A stretch of DNA of 64,000 nucleotides from Methylobacterium soli (GCF_008806385.1 NZ_VZZK01000024.1:38437-102436), one strand, 5' to 3'; positions 1-8,928 are shown, counted from the first letter of the stretch. A program made the numbers and translations. Notes: generated by a model from the letters alone, not told the origin.

Positions 1-13
1 GCGCGCACGCCCC

Positions 14-1594
14 TCACGAGGCCTCGCCGCGCGCGGTCAGAGGGGCGGTCTCCGGCATTCCGACCGCGGCGGCCGGCACGCGGGCGCCGGCCAGTTCCTC
101 GAGGAGCAGGCGCGCGGTGATGCGCGCGCCCTCGTAGATCACCGGCAGGCCCGAGCCCGGATGGGTGCCGCCGCCCACCAAGTAGAGCCCGGGCCCGAAA
201 CGGTTATGGGGCCGGAAGTACAGCATCTGCATCAGGTCGTGGGCGAGGTTGAAGGTGGCGCCCTCGTGCACCGTGAAATCGTCGCGCCACTGGGTCGGGT
301 CTACGATGCGCTCGTAGCGGATGCGCGATTCCAGGTCGTCGAGGCCGAGGAGCTTCAGGCGTTCCAGCACCAGCGCACGGTAATGCGCGCGGGTCTCGCC
401 CCAGTCGATGCCGGCCTTCAGGTTGGGCACCGGCACCAGCACGTAGAGCGCGGTGTGGCCGGGGGGCGCCATGCCGCCATCGGTGTAGCCCGCATGCTGG
501 ACGTAGAGCGAGGGGTCCATCGGCAGGATGCCGTCGGTGATCTCCCGGATGTTGCGGGCGTAGTCCTTAGCCAGCAGGATGGTGTGATGCCCGAGCCTCT
601 CCGGCATCCGCCCTTCGAGCCCGAGATACATCATGAAGGTCGAGCAGGAGAGGCGCGCCTTCGCGATCTTGGCGTCGCGCCAGCGCGGCCGGTGGGTCTG
701 CGGCACCAGATCCTGGATGACTTTCGCGAAATCGCCGTTGATCACCACCGCGTCCGCGTGGAGATGCTCGGAGCCGGCCACGACCCCGTTCGCGCGCTTG
801 CCCGCGAAGGTGACCCGGTCGACGCTCTGGCCGAGGCGGATGTCGACGCCCATGCGGCGGGCGAGGCCCGCCATCGCCTCCGAGACCGCGCCGCAGCCCC
901 CGACCGGGTGATAGACCCCGTGCTCGTATTCGAGGAAGGACAGGATCGTGAACAGGCTCGGGCAGCGGAAGGGCGACATCCCGAGATACTTGGTTTGGAA
1001 CGCGAAGGCGAGGCGCACCCGCGGGTCGGCGAAGTAGCGCTTGAGGTCGCCATCGACGCTGCGGCCCGGATGCAGGTGCGGCAGCGCCGTCAGCATCGCC
1101 GGAGAGGCCATGCTGCGCAGGGTGTGGAACGCCTGCTCCAGCACGGGCTTGAAGAATTTCAGCTTGACCCGGTTGTCGGCGAAGAAGCGGCGGACATTCC
1201 GTGCATCGTCCGGGGCGATGCGGGCGACCTCGGCCTCGAGGCGCTCCATGTCGGCGGTGGCGCGGATCTCGCCGCCCTCCTCGAAGACGAGGTGGTATTG
1301 CGGATCGAGGCGCTCCAGGCGGACATGGTCCTCCAGGCGCTCGCCGCAGGAGGCGAAGATGTCGGCCAGGATCTGCGGGTAGAGGAAGAAGGTCGGGCCG
1401 ATGTCGAAGCGGTAGCCGCCCGGCGCCGCGACGGTCTTGGTGCGCCCGCCGACCTGCTCATCCTTGTCGAAGACCGTGACATGAAGGCCCGCGCGGGCGA
1501 GGAGGAGCGCCGTCGCAAGGCCGCCGGGACCGGCACCGACGATGATGACCCGGCGTCCGGACAGGGTCCGCAGGCCGTCCCGTGACTGAAGCAA
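14..1594 (-). CDS. crtI: CrtI-family carotenoid (phytoene/diapophytoene) desaturase
   Basis: FAD-dependent desaturase that introduces double bonds into a colourless carotenoid precursor at the membrane. The 526-residue protein has the N-terminal dinucleotide-binding motif GAGPGG (residues 20-25) followed by VTVFDKDEQVGGRT, and the C-terminal carotenoid-desaturase signature GGGTHPGSGLP with a following YEGAR segment, both diagnostic of the CrtI family. Length is normal for CrtI/CrtN. Methylobacterium pigments are largely C30 apocarotenoids, so the natural substrate may be a C30 diapophytoene rather than phytoene; the sequence alone does not decide this. No carotenoid synthase lies beside it in the window. 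The stop codon is at 14-16, so the gene is complete. Confidence 0.88.
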   Translation of the reverse strand: MLQSRDGLRTLSGRRVIIVGAGPGGLATALLLARAGLHVTVFDKDEQVGGRTKTVAAPGGYRFDIGPTFFLYPQILADIFASCGERLEDHVRLERLDPQYHLVFEEGGEIRATADMERLEAEVARIAPDDARNVRRFFADNRVKLKFFKPVLEQAFHTLRSMASPAMLTALPHLHPGRSVDGDLKRYFADPRVRLAFAFQTKYLGMSPFRCPSLFTILSFLEYEHGVYHPVGGCGAVSEAMAGLARRMGVDIRLGQSVDRVTFAGKRANGVVAGSEHLHADAVVINGDFAKVIQDLVPQTHRPRWRDAKIAKARLSCSTFMMYLGLEGRMPERLGHHTILLAKDYARNIREITDGILPMDPSLYVQHAGYTDGGMAPPGHTALYVLVPVPNLKAGIDWGETRAHYRALVLERLKLLGLDDLESRIRYERIVDPTQWRDDFTVHEGATFNLAHDLMQMLYFRPHNRFGPGLYLVGGGTHPGSGLPVIYEGARITARLLLEELAGARVPAAAVGMPETAPLTARGEAS

Positions 1595-1736
1595 CGCCGA
1601 TGACTCCCGCTACAGACGCAAGCCGTTCCATCGTGTCCGAGTCGCCGACGGATGTCGAACGCCCCTGAGGCCCGCTACCGGCCAAGCTAGGACGCCGCGC
1701 GCGCGGGGCAATTGTCACTGATTGTCGCGCACCGCC

Positions 1737-2585
1737 TCACCCGCCGGGCGGCGGACCGAGATGCGGGCGCGCGCGATGCAGATGCGGGCGCGCGAGATGA
1801 TGGAGCGCGATGGCGCCGGCGGTCGCGACGTTGAGGGAATCGAATCCCGCCGCCATCGGGATGCGCACGGTGCGGGCCCGCGCCATCAGGCCGCCGGGCA
1901 GGCCCGGCCCCTCGGTGCCGAGGAGGAGCAGGACGCGGGGCAGGGCGGGCAGGTCGGCGAGGGTCTCGCTCCCGCCCGGCGACAGGGCCAGCGGCACGAG
2001 GCCGAGCGCGTCGGCGAGCCCCAGCCAATCCGCGCCGCGCGGGAGGCGCGCGAAGGGCGTGATCAGGGCGGCGCCCGCCGAGACCCGGATCGCCTTGCGG
2101 TAGAGCGGGTCGCAGGTCTCGGCATCGAGCAGGACGGCGTCCGCCCCGAAGGCGGCCGCGTTGCGCAAAAGGCCGCCGACATTGTCGTGGTTGGTCAGCC
2201 CCGCGAGGCCGAGGACGAGGGCCGGCGCCGGGGCGGGGGCCACCAGGGCGACGGGGTCCGGCGCGGATCCGCGGATCCCGACCGCCAGGACGCCGCGATG
2301 GATCGGGAAGCCCGCCACCGCGCTCATCACCGCCTTGGCGGCGAGATAGACCGGCGGGGGCGCCCGCACGGCCGAGATCGCGTCCGCGAGGGAATCCAGG
2401 CGCTCGGGGGCGAGGAGGATCGATTCCGTCGCGAAGCGCGAGGCGCCCGAGAGCAGCAGGCGCAGGGTCACGGCCCCCTCGACGATGAAGCGGCCCTCCC
2501 GCCCGATCAGGTCCCGCTCGCGCATCGCCGTGTAGGGGGCGAGGCGCGGGTCGGCCGGATCGTCGATGGGGATCGGCGCGAACAC
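1737..2585 (-). CDS. TrmH/SpoU-family RNA 2'-O-methyltransferase
   Basis: S-adenosylmethionine-dependent RNA ribose methyltransferase of the SPOUT class. All three SpoU motifs are visible: motif 1 NHDNVGGLLRNA, motif 2 LLLGTEGPGLP and motif 3 IPMAAGFDSLNVATAGAIA. An N-terminal substrate-binding part (REGRFIVEGAVTL) precedes the catalytic half. The reading frame stays open upstream to 2708, but that part overlaps the MaoC gene. I chose the GTG at 2585, five bases after the MaoC stop, because it gives the usual family N-terminus (IDDPADPRLAPY) and has a GAGGGG ribosome site just upstream. It is likely co-transcribed with maoC. The target RNA (tRNA or 23S rRNA) cannot be told from sequence. Confidence 0.85.
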   Translation of the reverse strand: MFAPIPIDDPADPRLAPYTAMRERDLIGREGRFIVEGAVTLRLLLSGASRFATESILLAPERLDSLADAISAVRAPPPVYLAAKAVMSAVAGFPIHRGVLAVGIRGSAPDPVALVAPAPAPALVLGLAGLTNHDNVGGLLRNAAAFGADAVLLDAETCDPLYRKAIRVSAGAALITPFARLPRGADWLGLADALGLVPLALSPGGSETLADLPALPRVLLLLGTEGPGLPGGLMARARTVRIPMAAGFDSLNVATAGAIALHHLARPHLHRARPHLGPPPGG

Positions 2586-2590
2586 GCCCC

Positions 2591-3067
2591 TCAGGCGCTC
2601 GGGCGGCCGCCCATGCGGATGGCCAGCGGGTCGGCCTCCTCCTTCTTGGGCACCTTCACCAGGGCCTCGCCGTCGAGCACGACCTCTCCGGCCACCGAGC
2701 AGGTGCATTTGAGGCGGGCGCGGCGGCGCTCCGGCACGAGCTCGGCCACCTCCACGGTCACCTCGACGGTGTCGCCGATGCGCACCGGGGCGCGGAAGTT
2801 CAGGGTCTGGCTGATATAGACGGCGCCGGGGCCGGGCAGCCGGGTGCCGAGCACCGCCGAGATCAGGCCCGCCGTGTAGAGGCCGTGGGCGATGCGGGTG
2901 CCGAAGGGCGTGCGCGCCGCGAAATGCTCCGAGAGGTGGATCGGGTTGCGGTCGCCGGTGATCTCGGCGAAGCCCACCACGTCGGAGGAGGCGATGACCT
3001 TGGTCAACGTCTCGGAAAGCCCGAGCTCCAGGTCTTCGAAATACAAAACACGTAATTCGGGCAACAT
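2591..3067 (-). CDS. MaoC-like (R)-specific enoyl-CoA hydratase
   Basis: Single-hotdog dehydratase of 158 residues. The hydratase-2 motif is seen as AEITGDRNPIHLSEHFAA, with catalytic Asp39 and His44, followed by GTRIAHGLYTAGLISAVLG. Such enzymes interconvert (R)-3-hydroxyacyl-CoA and enoyl-CoA in polyhydroxybutyrate metabolism; in Methylobacterium a similar R-specific crotonase (CroR) serves the ethylmalonyl-CoA pathway, but equating this gene with croR is inference. It is first in a probable two-gene operon with the downstream SpoU methyltransferase. Confidence 0.85.
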   Translation of the reverse strand: MLPELRVLYFEDLELGLSETLTKVIASSDVVGFAEITGDRNPIHLSEHFAARTPFGTRIAHGLYTAGLISAVLGTRLPGPGAVYISQTLNFRAPVRIGDTVEVTVEVAELVPERRRARLKCTCSVAGEVVLDGEALVKVPKKEEADPLAIRMGGRPSA

Positions 3068-3214
3068 CGGCGGCCTCTCGGTCTCGTGTGACGTCGCGCC
3101 GCTACGGCGCAGATTGTGCTTCGCCTCGCACAGGCGCGCGCTCGAATCCAGTATCGAGCGCAGGAAAATTCCGGCTTCGCATTTCCACCTCGACAGGTGG
3201 GCCGCGCATGCGCG

Positions 3215-3904
3215 ATGAGGCGGGCGCCCGTGGCCCCGCCGAGACCGGAACCCCTCGTGTCCTTCCCTCCCTCGCCCGCCCTGCGCCCCGTCGTCGCCCG
3301 CGTGGCCGGGCTGAACCTCGCCTATTTCGGGGTGGAGATCGCGGTGGCGCTCGCCATCGGCTCGGTCGCCCTCATCGCCGACAGCCTCGACTTCCTGGAG
3401 GACGCGGCGATCAACGGGCTGATCTTCGCCGGGATCGGCTGGAGCGCGCGCAACCGGGCCCGGCTCGGCACGGTGCTGGCCGGGATCCTGCTGGTGCCGG
3501 CGCTCGCCACGGCCTACGCGGCCTACGAGAAGATCGCGGATCTAGCGGCCCCGGCGCCGATCCCGCTGACGCTCACGGGGGTGGGGGCGCTCTGCGTCAA
3601 CGTCGCCTGCGCGCTGATGCTCGCCCGGCACCGGCACGGGGCCGGCAGCCTGACGCGAGCCGCCTATCTCTCCGCCCGCAACGACACCGTGGCCAACCTC
3701 GCGGTGATCACGGCCGGGCTGATCACCGCCCTCTACCCCTCGGCCTGGCCCGACCTCGCGGCGGCGGCCGGGATCGCCCTCCTCAACGCGGATTCGGCCC
3801 ACGACATCCTCAAGGCCGCCCGCGCCGAGCACCGCGCCGCGCGCGAAGCGGAGGCCGGGGCGTCGATGCCGGCCCCCTCGGGACCGGGCCCCACGGGACA
3901 TTGA
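3215..3904 (+). CDS. CDF-like cation transporter, short form
   Basis: Membrane protein with the cation-diffusion-facilitator fold, predicted to export divalent metal. Hydrophobic helices run from NLAYFGVEIAVALAIGSVAL to LAVITAGLITALYP. The helix-2 metal motif is ADSLDFLED, with Asp at both liganding positions (DxxxD, as in FieF-type pumps) instead of His-xxx-Asp. The helix-5 motif SARNDTVAN keeps Asp but has Ser where His or Asp is usual. The cytoplasmic C-terminal domain of most CDF proteins is missing: the protein ends in a charged Ala/Glu tail. The start is uncertain: ATG 3215, GTG 3230 and GTG 3257 are in frame, and the frame is open back to 3116. The next gene starts two bases after its stop. 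Confidence 0.72.
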   Translation: MRRAPVAPPRPEPLVSFPPSPALRPVVARVAGLNLAYFGVEIAVALAIGSVALIADSLDFLEDAAINGLIFAGIGWSARNRARLGTVLAGILLVPALATAYAAYEKIADLAAPAPIPLTLTGVGALCVNVACALMLARHRHGAGSLTRAAYLSARNDTVANLAVITAGLITALYPSAWPDLAAAAGIALLNADSAHDILKAARAEHRAAREAEAGASMPAPSGPGPTGH

Positions 3905-3906
3905 CG

Positions 3907-4758
3907 ATGCGCCTCTTCCCCATCTCCGACCTGCATCTCGAGCGGCGCCGGCCCGACCTGATCCCGCGCCCGAGCGCGCCCTTCGACGTGCTCGCCTGCG
4001 CCGGCGACCTGCATGAGGGCCATCCGGAGCGGGGCCTGGCGACCCTGCGCGACCTCGCGGGCGGGCGGCCGATCGTCCTCGTGCCGGGCAACCACGAGCA
4101 TTACGCGCCGACGGGCGACCCGCGCACCGCGCCGGAGCTGATCGCGGCCCTCATGCGCGAGGTCGCGCGGCTGAACGCGGACGGGCAGGGCGGACCGATC
4201 CACCTGCTCCAAGGAGGCGCCGCCACGGTGATCGGGGGCGTGCGCTTCGTTGGCACGACCCTTTGGAGCGACTGGTCGCTCGCCGGGCGCTGGCTCACCC
4301 CCGGGACGCCGGACCGGCCCGAGGATCCCGTCGCCTACGCGGCCGCCCGGATGACCGACCCGGTCACGGGCTCGCGGGAGTACCGGGGCTCGATCCGCAA
4401 GGAGGACGGGACGCCCTGGCAGCCCGCCGACGCGATGGCGGCGCACGCGGCCGAGCGGGCGGCGCTCCTCGCCTCCCTGCGCCGGCCCCATGACGGCCCG
4501 ACCGTGGCGGTGACGCACCATCCGGCGAGCCCCCGCGCGGCCGACGCCTACCGGGATACCCCCGGCGTGCCCTGGTGGGTGCCGGCCTTCTACGCCACCA
4601 TGCTCCTCGACGACCTGCCCGATGCGGAGCGCCCGCAGGCCTGGATTTCCGGCCATTTCCACGCCGGCCATGACCTGCGGATCGGGCGTTGCCGCTGGGT
4701 CGCGAACCCGGTCGAGGACCGAAACTTCGACCCGGGCCGGATCGTAGCGGTGGGGTAG
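3907..4758 (+). CDS. Calcineurin-like metallophosphoesterase
   Basis: Cytoplasmic two-metal phosphoesterase of 283 residues. Motifs appear in the family order: ISDLHLE near the N-terminus, AGDLHEG, GNHEHY, VTHHPAS and GHFHAGHDL, which together supply the Asp, His and Asn ligands. The reading frame is open upstream, but ATG 3907 directly precedes the first motif and lies two bases after the CDF stop, so the genes are probably translationally linked. The substrate is unknown; pairing with a metal transporter is suggestive only. Confidence 0.8.
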   Translation: MRLFPISDLHLERRRPDLIPRPSAPFDVLACAGDLHEGHPERGLATLRDLAGGRPIVLVPGNHEHYAPTGDPRTAPELIAALMREVARLNADGQGGPIHLLQGGAATVIGGVRFVGTTLWSDWSLAGRWLTPGTPDRPEDPVAYAAARMTDPVTGSREYRGSIRKEDGTPWQPADAMAAHAAERAALLASLRRPHDGPTVAVTHHPASPRAADAYRDTPGVPWWVPAFYATMLLDDLPDAERPQAWISGHFHAGHDLRIGRCRWVANPVEDRNFDPGRIVAVG

Positions 4759-4868
4759 GGCGGGCCGCCTCGCTCTGGCCCGCTCGGCAACCGGCTTGGC
4801 GGTTTGCGCAACCGCCTGACCGCGTCGAGACATTGCCCGGAGCGGGCAGCCCAGGGAGAGACGCCTTC

Positions 4869-5090
4869 ATGAACAGCTTCATCGCCGTCGTGCTGGTCTG
4901 CGCCAACGCGATTCCTACGGATTCCTGCACCGACGACAAGGCCGTCGAGGTGCGCAAGGTCCGGGTCTCGAACGAGCTCGGCTGCTCCAGCGGCTGGCAG
5001 GAGATCATCGCCCGAACGGACCTCCGGGAGGAGGTCGGCAAGACGACCTATCTCAAGACCGAGTGCCGCCGGGTGAAGCCGCCGGGCTGA
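4869..5090 (+). CDS. Small exported Cys-containing protein, unknown function
   Basis: A 73-residue protein. It starts with a hydrophobic stretch (MNSFIAVVLVCANA) that could be a short signal peptide, followed by a soluble part with four further cysteines (DSCTDD, ELGCSS, TECRR), compatible with two disulfides in the periplasm. AGGGAGAG eight bases before the ATG is a good ribosome site. I do not recognise the family. It converges on the pterin dehydratase gene. Confidence 0.6.
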   Translation: MNSFIAVVLVCANAIPTDSCTDDKAVEVRKVRVSNELGCSSGWQEIIARTDLREEVGKTTYLKTECRRVKPPG

Positions 5091-5096
5091 GTGGCG

Positions 5097-5474
5097 TCAG
5101 CGGTCGTGCTTGATATAGGCGAAGCGCGGGTCCGTCGGCGTGCCCTCGAGGGCGCCGCCCTCGGTGCCGGGCTGCCAATCGACCACCTCCTCGATCTTGC
5201 GGGCCAAGGCGAAATCCTTCTCGGTCACGCCCTTGGCGGCATGGTTCATCAGCCGCACCTCGACCCAGGCGTAGGAGGCGGTGAGATCGGGATGGTGCCA
5301 CGCGGCCTCGGCGAGGTGGCCCACCGTGTTGATCACCATCAGCGTGCTCTTCCAGCCCGCCGTCTTGTAGGTCCGGCGGATCCAGCCCTCCTCGTAGCGC
5401 CAATGGGGCAGCTCGGCCTTCAACCGCTCGACGATCACAGCATCGTCCAGCACACCCTCGCGCCGCTCGCTCAT
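5097..5474 (-). CDS. phhB: Pterin-4a-carbinolamine dehydratase
   Basis: Dehydrates 4a-hydroxytetrahydrobiopterin, recycling the cofactor of aromatic amino acid hydroxylases. The 125-residue protein carries the family signature EAAWHHPDL (His60-His61-Pro62), then YAWVEVRLMNH and the C-terminal GVTEKDFALA. The frame is open upstream to 5624, but ATG 5474 is preceded by GGAGGG at ideal spacing and gives the standard N-terminus. Residues after about 100 form a short extension. No phenylalanine hydroxylase gene is nearby. The 298 bases between this gene and the divergent ABC importer hold no gene that I can support. Confidence 0.9.
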   Translation of the reverse strand: MSERREGVLDDAVIVERLKAELPHWRYEEGWIRRTYKTAGWKSTLMVINTVGHLAEAAWHHPDLTASYAWVEVRLMNHAAKGVTEKDFALARKIEEVVDWQPGTEGGALEGTPTDPRFAYIKHDR

Positions 5475-5772
5475 CGCGCCCTCCCGTCCTCGCCGATGCG
5501 ACGAGCCTGCGCCTCCGGCGGGGGCGGCGCAAGGGACCGGAAAGAGGCCCCGCGCCGCGGGGGGCGCCCCAGAGGTCGCGATCGGGCGGCCTGCCGTGCC
5601 GGCGCCTCGGTCAAAAGCACACATCCCCCGCCTGTGGACGGCCGGGGCACGAGGCCGTAAGGGTTCTCACAACCAGGATCAGCCGGCTCGCGCCGCGGCC
5701 GGACCCCGCGCCACCGGCCGGTGTTCGGGGAGCGGCGGCGGGCGGTCGCAGCACAATCGGGGAGAAGGCGCC

Positions 5773-6765
5773 ATGCTGTCACGGCGCGGATTGCTCGCGA
5801 CGGCGGCGCTCTGGCCCCTGCCCGCGATCCTCAACCGCCCGGCCCGGGCGGCCGGCGAGACCATCCGGATCGGCGTGCTGCCCTTCGGCACCGCCTCCTG
5901 GGAGGCGGCGATCATCAAGGCGCGCGGGCTCGACGCGGCGAACGGCTTCACCCTGGAGACGGTCAAGCTCGCGGGCACCGATGCCGCCCGCATCGCCTTC
6001 CAGGGGCAGCAACTCGACACCATCGTGGGCGACCTGATCTGGGCGGCACGCCTGCGCAACGAGGGCCGGGGCGTGAAGTTCGTGCCCTACTCGACCACGG
6101 AGGGCGCCCTGATGGTGCCCCCCGACAGCCCGATCAAGGCCCTGCCGGACCTCGCCGGCAAGCGCCTCGGCGTGGCGGGCGGGGCGCTCGACAAGAACTG
6201 GATCCTCCTGCGGGCCCAGGCCCGCGAGAGCCACAGCCTCGATCTCGAGGCCGCCGCGCAGGTCGCCTACGGGGCGCCGCCCCTGCTGATGCAGAAGCTG
6301 GAGAGCCGCGAGCTCGACGCCGCGCTCCTATACTGGACCTACTGCGCCCGCCTGGAGGCCAAGGGCTACCGCCGCCTGATCAGCGCCGACGACATCATGC
6401 GGGCCTTCGGCGCCAAGGGCTCGGTGGCGCTGATCGGCTACCTGTTCGACGCCGCCTCCCTCCAGACCAAGGGACCGGCCGTCGAGGGCTTCGCCCGCGC
6501 CTCCACCGCCGCCAAGGAGATTCTCGCCGCCGATCCGGAGGCCTGGACCCTGGTGCGCCCGCTCATGGCCGCCGAGGACGAGCCGACCTTCGAGGCCCTG
6601 AAGCGAAACTTCCTGGCCGGCATCCCGCGCCGGCCGATCGCGGTCGAGCGCGGCGACGCCGAGGCCATCTACGCGACCCTCGCGCGGCTGGGCGGCGAGC
6701 GCCTCGTCGGCGACGCCAAGGTCCTGCCGCAGGGCCTCTATCTCGACGGCTCGGGCAATGGCTGA
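5773..6765 (+). CDS. ABC importer substrate-binding protein (NitT/TauT type)
   Basis: Periplasmic binding protein of 330 residues. The N-terminus MLSRRGLLATAALWPLPAIL resembles a twin-arginine signal peptide ending near PARA. The mature part (IRIGVLPFGTASWEAAIIKA) looks like the nitrate/sulfonate/thiamine-precursor binding family: a periplasmic-binding-protein fold that reads out a ligand, with LDTIVGDLIWAARL and LAGKRLGVAGG in the usual places. GGAGAAGG precedes the ATG. It is first of three genes encoding binding protein, permease and ATPase. The substrate cannot be assigned; no riboswitch motif was recognised upstream. Confidence 0.82.
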   Translation: MLSRRGLLATAALWPLPAILNRPARAAGETIRIGVLPFGTASWEAAIIKARGLDAANGFTLETVKLAGTDAARIAFQGQQLDTIVGDLIWAARLRNEGRGVKFVPYSTTEGALMVPPDSPIKALPDLAGKRLGVAGGALDKNWILLRAQARESHSLDLEAAAQVAYGAPPLLMQKLESRELDAALLYWTYCARLEAKGYRRLISADDIMRAFGAKGSVALIGYLFDAASLQTKGPAVEGFARASTAAKEILAADPEAWTLVRPLMAAEDEPTFEALKRNFLAGIPRRPIAVERGDAEAIYATLARLGGERLVGDAKVLPQGLYLDGSGNG

Positions 6766-6820
6766 GGGCCGCGCCGCGCGCCGCCGGTCGCCCGCCCGCG
6801 CCGGGCTCCGCTAGGCGCCC

Positions 6821-7555
6821 ATGGCCGTCGCCGCGCGCCTCGCCTCCCTCTTGGTCCTGCTCGCCCTCTGGCAGGTGGCGGCGGCCTTCGCCGATGCCCG
6901 CACCCTGCCGGCCCCCAGCGCGGTCGCGGCCTTCGTGGTGCGCGAGATCGAGACGGGGGGCATGCTCTTCAACATCGGGGTGACGCTGGCGCGGGTGGGA
7001 ATCTCCTTCGTCATCGCCATGAGCCTCGGGATGCTGCTCGGGGTGCTGCTGGGGCGCTCGCGGCTCGCCGACCGCACCCTCGACACGCCGCTCCTCGTGG
7101 TGCTGAACACCCCGGCCCTCGTGATCACGGTGCTGGCCTATGTCTGGCTCGGCCTCACCGAGACCGCCGCAATCGTGGCGGTGGCCCTCAACAAGCTGCC
7201 GAACGTCGCGGTGATCATGCGCGAGGGCGCGCGCGGCCTCGATCCGGGGCTGGAGGAGATGGCCCGCACCTACCGGTTCGACCGGCGCACCTGGGTCGCC
7301 CACGTGCTGGTGCCGCAGCTCCAGCCCTTCGCGGTGGCGGCGGCGCGCTCCGGCATCTCCCTCGCCTGGAAGATCGTCCTGGTGGTCGAGCTGATCGGCC
7401 GCCCGAACGGGGTCGGCTTCGCGATCAACTACTATTTCCAGCTCTTCGACGTCACCGCCGTCATCGGCTACAGCCTCGTCTTCATGACGGTGATGCTCGC
7501 CCTCGACACCCTGGTTCTGCAGCCCCTCGATGCGCATGTCCGACGCTGGCGCTGA
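6821..7555 (+). CDS. ABC importer permease (NitT/TauT type)
   Basis: Inner-membrane permease of 244 residues with about six hydrophobic helices (for example MAVAARLASLLVLLALWQVA and the helix near residues 60-80). The coupling segment reads EEMARTYRFDRRTWVAHVLVPQLQP, matching the EAA loop of BPD-type permeases. It begins 55 bases after the binding-protein gene and overlaps the ATPase gene by 26 bases, so the three form one operon. Confidence 0.85.
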   Translation: MAVAARLASLLVLLALWQVAAAFADARTLPAPSAVAAFVVREIETGGMLFNIGVTLARVGISFVIAMSLGMLLGVLLGRSRLADRTLDTPLLVVLNTPALVITVLAYVWLGLTETAAIVAVALNKLPNVAVIMREGARGLDPGLEEMARTYRFDRRTWVAHVLVPQLQPFAVAAARSGISLAWKIVLVVELIGRPNGVGFAINYYFQLFDVTAVIGYSLVFMTVMLALDTLVLQPLDAHVRRWR

Positions 7556-8321
7556 CGGCTTCGCGGCGGGCCGCGGATCCGTGTCCGAGCCGGCGGTGCT
7601 GCGCGTGCGCGTGGACCGCAAGGTCTACCGCACCCGGCGCAGCGAGCCCGTCGAGGCGGTGCGCGACCTCGCCTTCACGGTGGCGGCCGGGGAGGTGGTC
7701 TGCCTGATCGGCCCCTCGGGGGCCGGCAAGACCACGACGCTGCGCATCCTGCTCGGCCTCGACACGGATTACGCGGGCGCCATCGAGCCCGACCCCCGGG
7801 ACGGCGCGGCCGGAATCGGCATGGTGTTCCAGGACCCGCGCCTGTTGCCGTGGCGGACCGTGGAGCAGAACGTGCGCATCGCGCTCCCCCGCGCGCGCCG
7901 CGACCGGCCCCTCGACGCCCTGTTCGAGTCCTTGAGCCTGACGCCCTGGCGCGCACGCTATCCGGGCGCCCTCTCCCTCGGCATGCAGCGGCGCGTCGCC
8001 CTGGCGCGCGCACTCGCGGACGAGCCGCGCCTCCTCGTCCTCGACGAGCCCTTCGTCTCCCTCGACGACGCGGCGGCGGCCTCCTTGCGCGCCCTGGTGA
8101 TCGCGGCGGTGGACCGCCTCGGCATGAGCGTGCTGATGGTGACCCACAACGTGGCCGAGGCCATCGAGATCGCCGACCGGCTGCTCCTGCTCTCGCCCCG
8201 GCCCGCGAGCCTCGTCGGCACCGTGCCCCTCGGCCTCCCGCGCGCCGGGCGCAGCCGAAGCTGGGCGGAGGCGACGCGCCGCGACCTCGCGGCACGTTAT
8301 CCCGGGGTGATCGCGGATTAG
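7530..8321 (+). CDS. ABC importer ATP-binding protein
   Basis: Nucleotide-binding subunit of the importer, 263 residues. Walker A GPSGAGKT, Q-loop VFQDPRLLPW, Walker B LLVLDEPF and the switch histidine in VTHNVAEA are all intact. The signature motif is unusual: LSLGMQRR, where this subfamily normally has LSGGMQQR, so the first signature glycine is Leu. A slightly later ATG (7536) is an equally possible start. It overlaps the permease end, which indicates translational coupling. Confidence 0.87.
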   Translation: MRMSDAGADGFAAGRGSVSEPAVLRVRVDRKVYRTRRSEPVEAVRDLAFTVAAGEVVCLIGPSGAGKTTTLRILLGLDTDYAGAIEPDPRDGAAGIGMVFQDPRLLPWRTVEQNVRIALPRARRDRPLDALFESLSLTPWRARYPGALSLGMQRRVALARALADEPRLLVLDEPFVSLDDAAAASLRALVIAAVDRLGMSVLMVTHNVAEAIEIADRLLLLSPRPASLVGTVPLGLPRAGRSRSWAEATRRDLAARYPGVIAD

Positions 8322-8373
8322 GGCCCGACGGGCTCCGCCCGCCGAGCAATCCTGCGTGAGAACGCCACGTCTT

Positions 8374-8407
8374 CTCCGCCTGCAAGACTGCTCCGCCTGC
8401 AAGACTG
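8374..8407. repeat. 17-bp tandem repeat, two exact copies
   Basis: CTCCGCCTGCAAGACTG occurs at 8374-8390 and again directly at 8391-8407, followed by a partial degenerate copy (CTCCGGACAAACTGCTC). It lies 53 bases after the ABC ATPase stop, in an otherwise empty 295-base gap (8322-8616). Confidence 0.9.
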
Positions 8408-8616
8408 CTCCGGACAAACTGCTCGATGGCAGCCTGTTCGATGACGCCGTCTCGGTCGCCCGGACCCGACCCGTCGTGGTCACGTGCCGCCTGTCCGGCG
8501 AGACCTGACGGCGATGGGGAGCAGCTCGCAGGTCCCCGATCCTAAAGCCAATCGGCCCTCTTCCACCCGCGAAGGCCCTGTCCGCCGTCGCGCTGATCGA
8601 TCGCGGACCCTCATTC

Positions 8617-8874
8617 TCAGAATCGCAGGATGCCCGCGAGCCCGATCCCCAGCAGGGTGAGGGCGCTCAGCAGGAGGATGCCGGCCACGCGCTCGCAGCC
8701 GACGCGGTGCTGCGGCCAGCGACGGGCCGCGAGCGCCGTGCCGAACCCGGCCGCGAGGCTCAGGCCAATCAGGATCAGCACGGGTTTTCCCCGCACAAGG
8801 TCCGGCCTCCCGCATCGGGACAGACGGACAAAACCGGCTTCACCGCGCTCCCCATAAAGGCGATGATCCGACAT
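8617..8874 (-). CDS. Small two-helix membrane protein, unknown
   Basis: An 85-residue protein with two hydrophobic segments, VLILIGLSLAAGFGTALAA and VAGILLLSALTLLGIGLAGI, joined by a basic loop, and a charged N-terminus. ATG 8874 is one possible start; GTG codons just before the first helix would give a shorter protein of about 60 residues. No family recognised. It is followed by the large exported protein gene on the same strand. Confidence 0.5.
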   Translation of the reverse strand: MSDHRLYGERGEAGFVRLSRCGRPDLVRGKPVLILIGLSLAAGFGTALAARRWPQHRVGCERVAGILLLSALTLLGIGLAGILRF

Positions 8875-8928
8875 CCGACCTGAACCCGGAATCAACGGCC
8901 GGGTGGATTCGCAAGCGCGGTGCCGGCC

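Noticed and set aside
161..1585. Long open frame on the + strand opposite crtI
   Set aside because: Shadow of a high-GC gene: no family motifs, Arg/His/Gly-biased composition, while the minus strand encodes a complete CrtI.
5475..5772. Riboswitch upstream of the ABC importer
   Set aside because: No thiamine, cobalamin or SAM riboswitch consensus element could be found by eye.
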